From an uncultured Saprospiraceae bacterium (lineage in GTDB: Bacteria; Bacteroidota; Bacteroidia; Chitinophagales; Saprospiraceae): a stretch of DNA of 5,374 nucleotides. Location of the stretch: positions 1 to 5,374 of the forward strand of contig CALIQO010000086.1 in the NCBI GenBank assembly GCA_938044055.1, given 5' to 3'. The notes under the pieces are model-generated. The model saw only the letters and a list, made by a program, of their open reading frames with translations, made no database searches and was not told where the DNA came from. Both the position numbers and the translations under genes were made by a program. Each line of letters begins with the position of its first letter. Positions within the stretch are counted from its first letter, which is position 1. Shown here piece after piece: positions 1-5,374 of this stretch.

Positions 1-54
1 TAAGAGAATTCTACTTTCCTCTTTTCTATAGTACTTCCATAACTTGTAAAACAC

Positions 55-62
55 TACATTTG
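55..62 (+). promoter_or_regulatory. Putative Bacteroidota -7 promoter element for scpB
   Basis: The octamer TACATTTG matches the Bacteroidota -7 consensus TAnnTTTG exactly. Transcription would start about 5-10 bases downstream, giving a leader of only about 10-15 bases before the scpB start at 83. The -33 element is poor: no TTG sits about 19 bases upstream, and the nearest candidate is TTC at 35-37 with a 17-base spacer. The rest of 1-82 shows no gene I can support. The TAA at 1-3 could end an upstream gene, but nothing confirms this. Confidence 0.5.
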
Positions 63-82
63 CACCATTATAACAATAATGG

Positions 83-685
83 ATGGACTCGATTATCTCT
101 CATATAGAAGCTCTGATTTTTATTTCGCACGATACCATTACGCTTAAAGAAATTAAGCAGTGCTTAGAAGAAGTCATGGAGGCAGAATTTAAAGAAGAAG
201 AAATTAAAGACAATATTGCTGCCATAGAAGAAAAGTATGCAGATGTCTCTTATGGATTCGAACTGGTACATGTTGCTGGAGGATACAGATTCATGACTAA
301 AGGGATATACTACAATACCATTGCTACCTTCCTTAGACAGAATACTAAAAAACAGTTGTCGCGAGCGGCCTTAGAAACCTTATCCATGGTCGCGTATAAA
401 CAACCAGTAACTAAAAGCGAACTTGAAAAAATCAGAGGTGTATCCTGTGATTATAGTATTCAGAAACTTTTAGAGAAAGAACTTGTTGAAATACTAGGAA
501 GATCTGATGGTCCTGGTAGACCTCTACTATATGGAACAGGAGAAAAATTCATGAAGTACTTCGGCATTGCTGACCTCAATGAGTTGCCTAAGACTAAGGA
601 TTTTCAGACTTCTGAAAACGAAGTCGGAGAACCGGCTCCTATAGAAGAAGAAATTGTTTCAGAAACTACGCAGGAAGAAGAATGA
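83..685 (+). CDS. scpB: ScpB, segregation and condensation protein B
   Basis: ScpB is the non-SMC accessory subunit that, as a dimer, binds the kleisin ScpA and regulates the SMC ATPase in the bacterial condensin that compacts and segregates the chromosome; it acts in the cytoplasm on the nucleoid. The 200-residue product has the family layout: a first winged-helix region (about residues 1-85, with the block GFELVHVAGGYRF at 58-70) and a second (about 90-162). The second carries the family signature: LSRAALETLSMVAYKQPVT at 92-110, then EKIRGV at 115-120, GRPLLYGT at 145-152 and KYFGI at 158-162. Residues 175-200 form a variable, glutamate-rich tail. The ATG at 83 is preferred because the helix typical of ScpB N-termini follows at once; an ATG at 79 is out of frame. 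No scpA is visible, although scpA often lies directly upstream in other phyla; sequence before position 1 is unknown. The stop overlaps the next start (ATGA), suggesting co-translation with the DUF2480 gene. Confidence 0.96.
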   Translation: MDSIISHIEALIFISHDTITLKEIKQCLEEVMEAEFKEEEIKDNIAAIEEKYADVSYGFELVHVAGGYRFMTKGIYYNTIATFLRQNTKKQLSRAALETLSMVAYKQPVTKSELEKIRGVSCDYSIQKLLEKELVEILGRSDGPGRPLLYGTGEKFMKYFGIADLNELPKTKDFQTSENEVGEPAPIEEEIVSETTQEEE

Positions 686-1209
686 ATTCAGAACCATTGA
701 TAAATAAAGTTGCTAATAGCGGATTGATAACCCTCAATCTAGAACACGATTTCCCACAAGAAACAATGGTCACATTTGACCTGAAGGATTTTCTATTCAA
801 GGAACTTATACTGAAAGAAAAAGACTTCCGAACAGCGTTGAAAGAACACGATTGGACGCAATACGAGGGTAAGGTTCTCCTGGTTCATTGTTCTACAGAC
901 GCTATAATTCCCGTATGGGCTTATATGTTGGTAACGGGATATGCTCAACCGTATGCCCATCAAGTGTTTCAAGGAAACCAAGCAGCATTCCTTGATTATT
1001 ATTACCAGCAATTGATCTCTAGCAGAGATTACAGCGAGCATGATGGAGGGAGAATTGTGATAAAAGGATGTAGCAATAAACCCGTTCCGCCTAGCGCATA
1101 TCTGGCATTAACGGCCGCCTTAAGACCATATGCTCAATCGATTATGTACGGAGAACCATGCAGTACTGTTCCGATTTTTAAGAGACCTCGGGTTATAAAA
1201 AAAGATTAA
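682..1209 (+). CDS. DUF2480 family protein, function unknown
   Basis: This 175-residue, probably cytoplasmic protein (no signal peptide or membrane segment) belongs to the DUF2480 family, which I know only from Bacteroidota. Family blocks are visible in order: an N-terminal INKVANSGLITLNLE (7-21), LKEKDFR followed by HDWTQYEGK (44-64), CSTDAIIPVWAYM (70-82), VIKGCSNKPVPPSAY (126-140) and IMYGEPCSTVPIFKRP (154-169). Three cysteines, C70, C130 and C160, each sit in a conserved block and could bind a metal or an Fe-S cluster; this is inference, as no biochemical role is established to my knowledge. From memory, in many flavobacteria the family is encoded beside suf Fe-S assembly genes, which fits that idea, but here it follows scpB with a 4-bp ATGA overlap. 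The start at 682 is supported by this overlap and by a purine-rich GGAAGAAG stretch just upstream, which also encodes the end of ScpB. The length is normal for the family. Confidence 0.92.
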   Translation: MNSEPLINKVANSGLITLNLEHDFPQETMVTFDLKDFLFKELILKEKDFRTALKEHDWTQYEGKVLLVHCSTDAIIPVWAYMLVTGYAQPYAHQVFQGNQAAFLDYYYQQLISSRDYSEHDGGRIVIKGCSNKPVPPSAYLALTAALRPYAQSIMYGEPCSTVPIFKRPRVIKKD

Positions 1210-1223
1210 TACTGTACTCACCT

Positions 1224-1256
1224 ATAACTTCTTCGATATCTATGCGTTGAAGTTAT
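1224..1256. repeat. 33-bp imperfect inverted repeat, loxP-like layout or 3'-end hairpin
   Basis: ATAACTTC at 1224-1231 is perfectly mirrored by GAAGTTAT at 1249-1256. Inside these arms two T-T mismatches are followed by a further CG/CG match (1234-1235 with 1245-1246). As DNA it reads as two 13-bp arms identical at 10 positions around a 7-bp centre (1237-1243), the general layout of a tyrosine-recombinase core site; the outer 8 bp of each arm equal those of phage P1 loxP. As RNA it would fold into an 8-bp stem, a UU/UU internal loop, two more pairs and a 9-base loop, starting 15 bases after the DUF2480 stop. No U-run follows, so a classical intrinsic terminator is not supported. A role in transcript-end formation or stability is the plainer reading. 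Confidence 0.45.
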
Positions 1257-1428
1257 TAATACCTGATACTGCTAGAATTTACCACCTTCTGAAGGATGAT
1301 TGTAATAAATAATACATTATAAATCCCTTTATGTAGCTAAGTCTTTATGCTTGTTGAAGCTATAGTTCACAGTGTGTTTTATAGGAACTTATTATTACTT
1401 CAATATTAGTCTGGCCCTTCTAGTATTA

Positions 1429-1458
1429 TTGAAATTCTTCATATTTGTTTTACATTTG
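1429..1458 (+). promoter_or_regulatory. Bacteroidota-type promoter for the lytic transglycosylase gene
   Basis: TTG at 1429-1431 is followed, after exactly 19 bases, by TACATTTG at 1451-1458. Both elements and the spacing match the Bacteroidota primary sigma factor consensus (-33 TTG, about 19 bases, -7 TAnnTTTG). The expected transcription start is around 1463-1468, leaving a leader of about 10-14 bases before the ATG at 1477. This argues for an independent transcription unit and against the upstream in-frame ATG at 1372. The remainder of the gene-free stretch 1210-1476 holds only the inverted repeat at 1224-1256 and AT-rich sequence. Confidence 0.65.
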
Positions 1459-1476
1459 ACTGATAATAAGAAGACT

Positions 1477-2385
1477 ATGGATAAGAAATACACACAATTT
1501 GGCCTCATTGCAGGTCTTATTTTCACTGCCCTCATTACGCTTTCTTATACTCAAGAAGGATCTGTTGATGCGGATGAGGTAATTGAAAATTACGATTTAC
1601 CCCAAGTGGTAAAAGCGATAAAACATACCAAGGCCTATACCTGGGCTGGAGAACCTGTACCTGACAATCAAGATACAAGGGAAAGGGTAGACCGCGAACT
1701 CTTAGTCAATTCTTACTGGCAGAGCAGCACCATCTTAAACATGAAAATGGGCAATAAGTACTTCCCCATCATAGAACGTATCCTGGCAGAACAAGGTGTA
1801 CCAGATGACTTTAAGTACCTCGCAATGGCGGAGAGTAATCTGAGGAATGTAACATCTTCAGCTGCTGCTAAAGGCTACTGGCAATTCAGAAAAGCTGCTG
1901 CTAAAGATTATGGCTTAGAAGTCAATACAGAAGTAGATGAACGATACCACATCGAGAAATCCACCCGTGCCGCAGCGAAATACCTGAAGTGGTTAAAGAA
2001 AAAGTACAACACTTGGACCAATGCTGCTGCTGCATACAACGTCGGACCTGGGAATTTTTCTAAACTTACCAGACAACAAGGAGAAGACAATTACTACAAC
2101 CTCAATATCAATGAAGAGACATCTAGATACCTATTTAGATTGATAGCTTTTAAAGAGATAATGCAGAACCCTAACAGTTATGGGTTTTACATTGATCAAG
2201 AAGATCTTTATCCTTCTCTCGATAATACGTATGTGGTAGAAGTAACAAGCTCTGTTCCAAGTTGGAAAACATTTGCCGCAGAGCATGGCCTTACATATCG
2301 TATGCTTAAATATTATAATCCATGGTTGATTGATAGTAAGCTTACTGTGAAGAAAAATACCTATTACATCAGATTGCCTAGATAG
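1477..2385 (+). CDS. Exported MltD-like lytic transglycosylase (SLT domain)
   Basis: The product should cleave the MurNAc-GlcNAc bond of peptidoglycan, forming 1,6-anhydro-MurNAc ends, in wall remodelling or turnover in the periplasm. From the chosen ATG it has 302 residues. Residues 1-25 are a basic start (MDKK) plus a hydrophobic stretch, a signal peptide or N-terminal anchor without lipobox. A family-specific region (NSYWQSS and neighbours, about 75-110) leads to the SLT domain: catalytic Glu E119 in AMAESNL, the GYWQF block at 133-137, AAAAYNVGPG at 183-192, then ETSRYLFRLIAFKEIM. The tail (about 252-302, with YYNPWL) resembles the LysM-like C-terminus of Bacteroidota MltD relatives. Two usually conserved sites differ: AAAKG (129-133) where GAKG is common, and Arg138 where WQF is normally followed by Met. 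The frame is open back to an ATG at 1372, which would add 35 residues including another hydrophobic segment; the promoter at 1429-1458 and the good signal sequence favour 1477. Confidence 0.9.
   Translation: MDKKYTQFGLIAGLIFTALITLSYTQEGSVDADEVIENYDLPQVVKAIKHTKAYTWAGEPVPDNQDTRERVDRELLVNSYWQSSTILNMKMGNKYFPIIERILAEQGVPDDFKYLAMAESNLRNVTSSAAAKGYWQFRKAAAKDYGLEVNTEVDERYHIEKSTRAAAKYLKWLKKKYNTWTNAAAAYNVGPGNFSKLTRQQGEDNYYNLNINEETSRYLFRLIAFKEIMQNPNSYGFYIDQEDLYPSLDNTYVVEVTSSVPSWKTFAAEHGLTYRMLKYYNPWLIDSKLTVKKNTYYIRLPR
1861..1906 (+). repeat. 13-bp direct repeat inside the SLT domain
   Basis: GCTGCTGCTAAAG occurs at 1861-1873 and again at 1894-1906, 33 bases (11 codons) apart and in the same frame, so each copy encodes Ala-Ala-Ala-Lys (129-132 and 140-143 of the transglycosylase). 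A third GCT run lies near 2022-2030. The copies bracket the GYWQF block next to the catalytic Glu. They may be chance from alanine-rich coding sequence or a trace of local slippage or conversion. Confidence 0.6.
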
Positions 2386-2399
2386 AAGGTACACCACGC

Positions 2400-2415
2400 G
2401 TGCTGATTACAGCAT
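2400..2415 (+). terminator. Weak stem-loop after the transglycosylase gene
   Basis: TGCTG at 2401-2405 pairs with CAGCA at 2410-2414 around an ATTA loop, extended by one G-U pair (2400/2415). It begins 15 bases after the stop at 2383-2385, a fitting place for transcript-end formation. The stem is short and the following TCTTCGTATT is only mildly T-rich, so a working terminator is uncertain. Confidence 0.25.
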
Positions 2416-2466
2416 CTTCGTATTACAACATAAAAGTAGCTTATAGACATACTTCATAAGCCTTTA

Positions 2467-2516
2467 AAAACGTATATATATCGGTGAGAGGAAATCGAAA
2501 GACCATTTCACGTTTT
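2467..2516 (+). repeat. Inverted repeat in the leader of the M16 protease gene
   Basis: AAAACGT (2467-2473) is mirrored by ACGTTTT (2510-2516) around 36 bases. Inside lies a smaller pair, GAAAT (2491-2495) with ATTTC (2505-2509), and GTG/CAC matches at 2484-2486 and 2509-2511 that compete with the outer stem. The structure ends 33 bases before the ATG at 2550. In 2386-2549 I found no TTTG, hence no TAnnTTTG promoter; the stretch is otherwise AT-rich with no gene. It could be a structured leader or an operator, or chance. Confidence 0.25.
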
Positions 2517-2549
2517 ATAAATCAACTTTAGAAATACAAAAAATTAGTT

Positions 2550-5374
2550 ATGCAGATAAGACTGATCTTTTTTTCACTATTACTCATATTGTCAGCATGC
2601 TCTAAAAAAACAGCAGTCGTAGATTCAATGAATGAGGCACCAGCCATAATCAATCCAGCTGCCGTCAAGAAAGGAATGATACCTGTCGATGAGCGAGTAG
2701 TTATGGGAGAGCTTGAAAATGGTATGAAATACTACATCCAGAAGAACGCTAAGCCTGAAGCGCGAGCCGAATTGAGATTAGCGGTCAATGCTGGATCTAT
2801 TTTAGAAGATGATGATCAGCTGGGTCTGGCACACTTTGTAGAACATATGGCATTTAATGGCACTAAAAATTTTAGTAAAAACGAACTGGTAGATTACTTA
2901 GAATCTGTAGGAACAAGATTTGGTCCCGACCTGAATGCGTATACTTCGTTCGATGAGACTGTTTATATGCTTCAAGTAAGAACAGATAGTACAGAACTTT
3001 TCGATAAGGGAATGCTCATCCTCAGCGACTGGGCATCGGGAATAACATTTGAGCATCAGGAAATAGATAAAGAAAGAGGTGTTGTAGAATCGGAATGGAG
3101 GAATAGGTTATCTGCTGATCAGAGGATGCAGAAAGTGACCTATCCTGTGATGTATCAAGGATCAAGATATGCAGAACGATTGCCTATAGGAGATCCTGAG
3201 ATAATCAAGAATGCAGATTACGCTGCAGTAAAGCGTTTTTATAAAGATTGGTATAGACCAGAATTAATGGCAGTCGTGGTCGTAGGAGATGTGAATCCTG
3301 CAGAAGTAGAGATGCAGATTAAGAAATTATTCGCTCCCATTCCAGCTTCTGTGAATCCTAGAGAAAGAGCTAAATATAAGGTAGAACCGCAACCAGGGAC
3401 TATGGTCGCTGTAGCTACAGACAAGGAAGCTTCATTCACTAATGTTCAGATGATGACTAGGTTGCCTAAGGCTCCTATGAAGACTGAATCAGATTTTAGA
3501 AGCAGTCTACTGCGTTCTGCATACAATGGGATGCTTAATTCAAGGTTGCAAGAAATCAGCAAAGAAGCAGACCCACCTTTTATGTTTTCATTCTCGGGAT
3601 ATTCTGGAGATATAGGAGATGTAGATGCCTACACATCATTTGCGATGGTTCCAGAAGGGAAGTCTGCAACCGCACTAGAAAGAATTGCCACAGAAAATAA
3701 AAGGGTTCTTGACCATGGATTTACACAGAGCGAATTAGATAGGCAGAAAAAGAATATGATTGAGTCTGCTGAGAAGCGGTTCAAGGAAATGGATAAAACA
3801 GATTCTAGGCAATTGTCGATGAGGTATGTATTTAATTACTTGAAGGGGAACCCGATTCCTTCTCCTAAGCAGATGCTTGATTTATACAAGAAGTATCTTC
3901 CTGGAGTATCTTTATCAGAAATTAATGCCTTACCCGCTGAGTGGATAAAAGAAGATGGTAGAGTTGTAGTCATTACTGGGCCAGAAAAAGGAAATAGAAA
4001 ACTGCCTGATGAAACTGAGATAAATTCCATACTCAGCGAGGTAGGAGCTATGGAGACAACGCCTTATGCAGATGATGTAGTTGAAGGGCCACTGTTATCT
4101 GTAGACCTTCAGAAGAAAGGCATTCTTAAAGAAAACCTAGATGAAGAGACAGGCATCCACTATTTAGAACTGGAGAATGGTGCACAAGTTTATTTAAAGC
4201 CTACAGACTTCAAGAACGATGAAGTATTGATGTCGGCTAATAGTCCTGGAGGACATTCTGTATATCCAGACTCTTTATATTTTGATGCATTTGGAGCGTC
4301 AGGTATTGTCTCGGAATCTGGTATCGGAGCATTCACTCCGATCCAAATGCAAAAATTAATGGCTGGAAAAACAGCATATGTTTCTCCATATATCGGTGGC
4401 ATGTATGAAGGACTTAATGGTGGGGCTTCTCCTAAAGATGTAGAGGATATGCTTAAGATGGTCTACCTATACTTTACAGATGTAAGGACAGATAAGCAAG
4501 CGTATGAATCTTATGTCAACAAGCAACTAGGCATCTATGAAAACCTTAAATCCAACCCTAATTTTTATTTCTCAGATTTTGCATCGAAATTAAAATTCAG
4601 AAACCACTTAAGAACAGGGTTCCCTGATCCGAGATCTTTTAAGGCCATAAATCACGAGTCGGCTATGAAAATATTTAAAGAGAAATTTTCTGATGCTTCT
4701 AACTTCACTTTTTCGTTTGTAGGGGCATTCGATGTGGTACAGATGAAAGAGTGGGTAGCGACATATATCGGAAACCTTCCGTCTACAGGATCTGAAGAAA
4801 TGTGGCAGGATATGAAGATCAATACCATGGAAGGAAATTTCAAGAAACGACTGAAGAAAGGGCTTGCTCCTAAGACTCAAGTAGAGATATATTACCATGG
4901 TCCGGTTGACTACACTAAAGAAAATGCTTACCACATGCAATCTCTTCTTGCTTATCTGCGTATCAAGCTCAGAGAAGAGTTGAGAGAAGATAAAGGTGGC
5001 GTATACGGAGTGAGGGTATCTGGCGGAGTAAGTAGAATTCCTGAAGGTAAGTACAGCATAACCATTTCGTTCAATAGTGATCCAGAGATGACTGATGAAT
5101 TAATTAAAGCCGCTAAGGATGTCTTACGATCCGCAAGAAAAGATCTAGCATCAGAAATCGATATGACTAAGGTTAAGGAGACTCAGAGGCAATCAAGAAT
5201 TAAATCTCTGAAAGAAAATCGATTCTGGAACAGAAGCATCATCAGTATACATAATGAAGACAGAGATTTTTCTTCCTTAAGTTTAGAGGCTTATAATAGT
5301 AAAGTAGATGGCCTTACTCCAGAAAACATTATGGATGCTGCTAACCTGTTTTTCAATAGCAACCGATATATAGA
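2550..5374 (+). CDS. PqqL-like M16 zinc metalloprotease lipoprotein, 3'-truncated by window end
   Basis: One uninterrupted frame of 941 codons reaches the window edge without a stop. Residues 1-17 are a lipoprotein signal peptide (MQIRLIFFSLLLILSAC) with lipobox LSAC, so Cys17 should be lipidated. The following SKKTAV lacks the acidic surface-export signal known from some Bacteroidota, so a periplasm-facing anchor is more likely. The protein has the two-half M16 (insulinase/pitrilysin) plan. In the N-half, LENGMKYYI (55-63) precedes the inverted zinc motif H95-F-V-E98-H99 (E98 the general base); by alignment from memory with insulin-degrading enzyme, E182 is the third zinc ligand and E175 the accessory Glu. 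YKDWYRP (231-237) begins its second domain. The C-half restarts at LENGAQVYL (541-549), lacks HxxEH and is catalytically inert, but keeps the R812...Y819 (REDKGGVY) substrate-binding pair. Such enzymes degrade peptides or unfolded segments in the envelope; the substrate is unknown. E. coli PqqL, similarly built, has about 930 residues, so probably only a short tail is missing. The A-rich leader has no clear Shine-Dalgarno sequence. Confidence 0.95.
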   Translation, partial: MQIRLIFFSLLLILSACSKKTAVVDSMNEAPAIINPAAVKKGMIPVDERVVMGELENGMKYYIQKNAKPEARAELRLAVNAGSILEDDDQLGLAHFVEHMAFNGTKNFSKNELVDYLESVGTRFGPDLNAYTSFDETVYMLQVRTDSTELFDKGMLILSDWASGITFEHQEIDKERGVVESEWRNRLSADQRMQKVTYPVMYQGSRYAERLPIGDPEIIKNADYAAVKRFYKDWYRPELMAVVVVGDVNPAEVEMQIKKLFAPIPASVNPRERAKYKVEPQPGTMVAVATDKEASFTNVQMMTRLPKAPMKTESDFRSSLLRSAYNGMLNSRLQEISKEADPPFMFSFSGYSGDIGDVDAYTSFAMVPEGKSATALERIATENKRVLDHGFTQSELDRQKKNMIESAEKRFKEMDKTDSRQLSMRYVFNYLKGNPIPSPKQMLDLYKKYLPGVSLSEINALPAEWIKEDGRVVVITGPEKGNRKLPDETEINSILSEVGAMETTPYADDVVEGPLLSVDLQKKGILKENLDEETGIHYLELENGAQVYLKPTDFKNDEVLMSANSPGGHSVYPDSLYFDAFGASGIVSESGIGAFTPIQMQKLMAGKTAYVSPYIGGMYEGLNGGASPKDVEDMLKMVYLYFTDVRTDKQAYESYVNKQLGIYENLKSNPNFYFSDFASKLKFRNHLRTGFPDPRSFKAINHESAMKIFKEKFSDASNFTFSFVGAFDVVQMKEWVATYIGNLPSTGSEEMWQDMKINTMEGNFKKRLKKGLAPKTQVEIYYHGPVDYTKENAYHMQSLLAYLRIKLREELREDKGGVYGVRVSGGVSRIPEGKYSITISFNSDPEMTDELIKAAKDVLRSARKDLASEIDMTKVKETQRQSRIKSLKENRFWNRSIISIHNEDRDFSSLSLEAYNSKVDGLTPENIMDAANLFFNSNRYI

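Noticed and set aside
79..147. ATG at 79, four bases before the scpB start
   Set aside because: It is out of frame with scpB and reaches a stop after about 22 codons with no recognisable product.
793..1041. Minus-strand open frame of 82 codons
   Set aside because: It is antisense to the well-conserved DUF2480 gene and its product has no recognisable family.
1224..1256. Classical rho-independent terminator after the DUF2480 gene
   Set aside because: The stem is AT-rich and no T-run follows, so it is recorded only as an inverted repeat.
1297..1325. AT-rich stretch with a short palindrome (ATAAT/ATTAT)
   Set aside because: A 5-bp match in AT-rich intergenic DNA is expected by chance and has no supporting context.
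1908..2397. Two minus-strand open frames (1908-2090, 2131-2397)
   Set aside because: Both lie opposite conserved parts of the transglycosylase gene and have no recognisable motifs or start context.
3239..4940. Five minus-strand open frames of 63-110 codons
   Set aside because: All are antisense to the M16 protease frame, which carries clear family motifs throughout; these are chance frames in the opposite strand.
1..5374. CRISPR array, IS element, prophage, toxin-antitoxin or defence system
   Set aside because: No regularly spaced repeats, transposase or phage-like coding sequence, or compact toxin pair was seen; the four genes explain nearly all of the window.

Overview
The window looks like a chromosomal segment of a member of the Bacteroidota, AT-rich (GC estimated by eye at around 39%). 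The evidence is a DUF2480 protein (a family I know only from Bacteroidota), two perfect copies of the Bacteroidota -7 promoter motif TAnnTTTG, start codons without a strong Shine-Dalgarno sequence, a Bacteroidota-type lytic transglycosylase and a large two-half M16 lipoprotein protease. I cannot place it below phylum.

All four genes are on the + strand. Positions 1-82 are upstream sequence with a -7 element at 55-62. scpB (83-685) encodes the winged-helix kleisin partner of the SMC condensin and overlaps by 4 bp a DUF2480 gene (682-1209), so the two are probably one transcription unit. Positions 1210-1476 hold no gene. They carry a 33-bp inverted repeat just after the DUF2480 stop and a complete TTG-N19-TAnnTTTG promoter just before the next gene. 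That gene (1477-2385) encodes a 302-residue exported, MltD-like lytic transglycosylase. Positions 2386-2549 are a second gene-free spacer with weak stem-loops. From 2550 to the window end runs one open frame of 941 codons without a stop: a PqqL-like M16 zinc metalloprotease with a lipoprotein signal peptide. It is cut off probably only a few to about 20 codons before its natural end.

The genes do not form one pathway. scpB/DUF2480 is a cytoplasmic pair (chromosome segregation plus a protein of unknown role with three cysteines). The other two are envelope enzymes that act on peptidoglycan and on peptides or proteins. This is mostly ordinary housekeeping sequence. I found no CRISPR array, IS element, tRNA or rRNA, phage gene or recognisable defence system. 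The points most worth a second look are the loxP-like inverted repeat at 1224-1256, the scpB-DUF2480 coupling, and unusual residues beside the catalytic motif of the transglycosylase.
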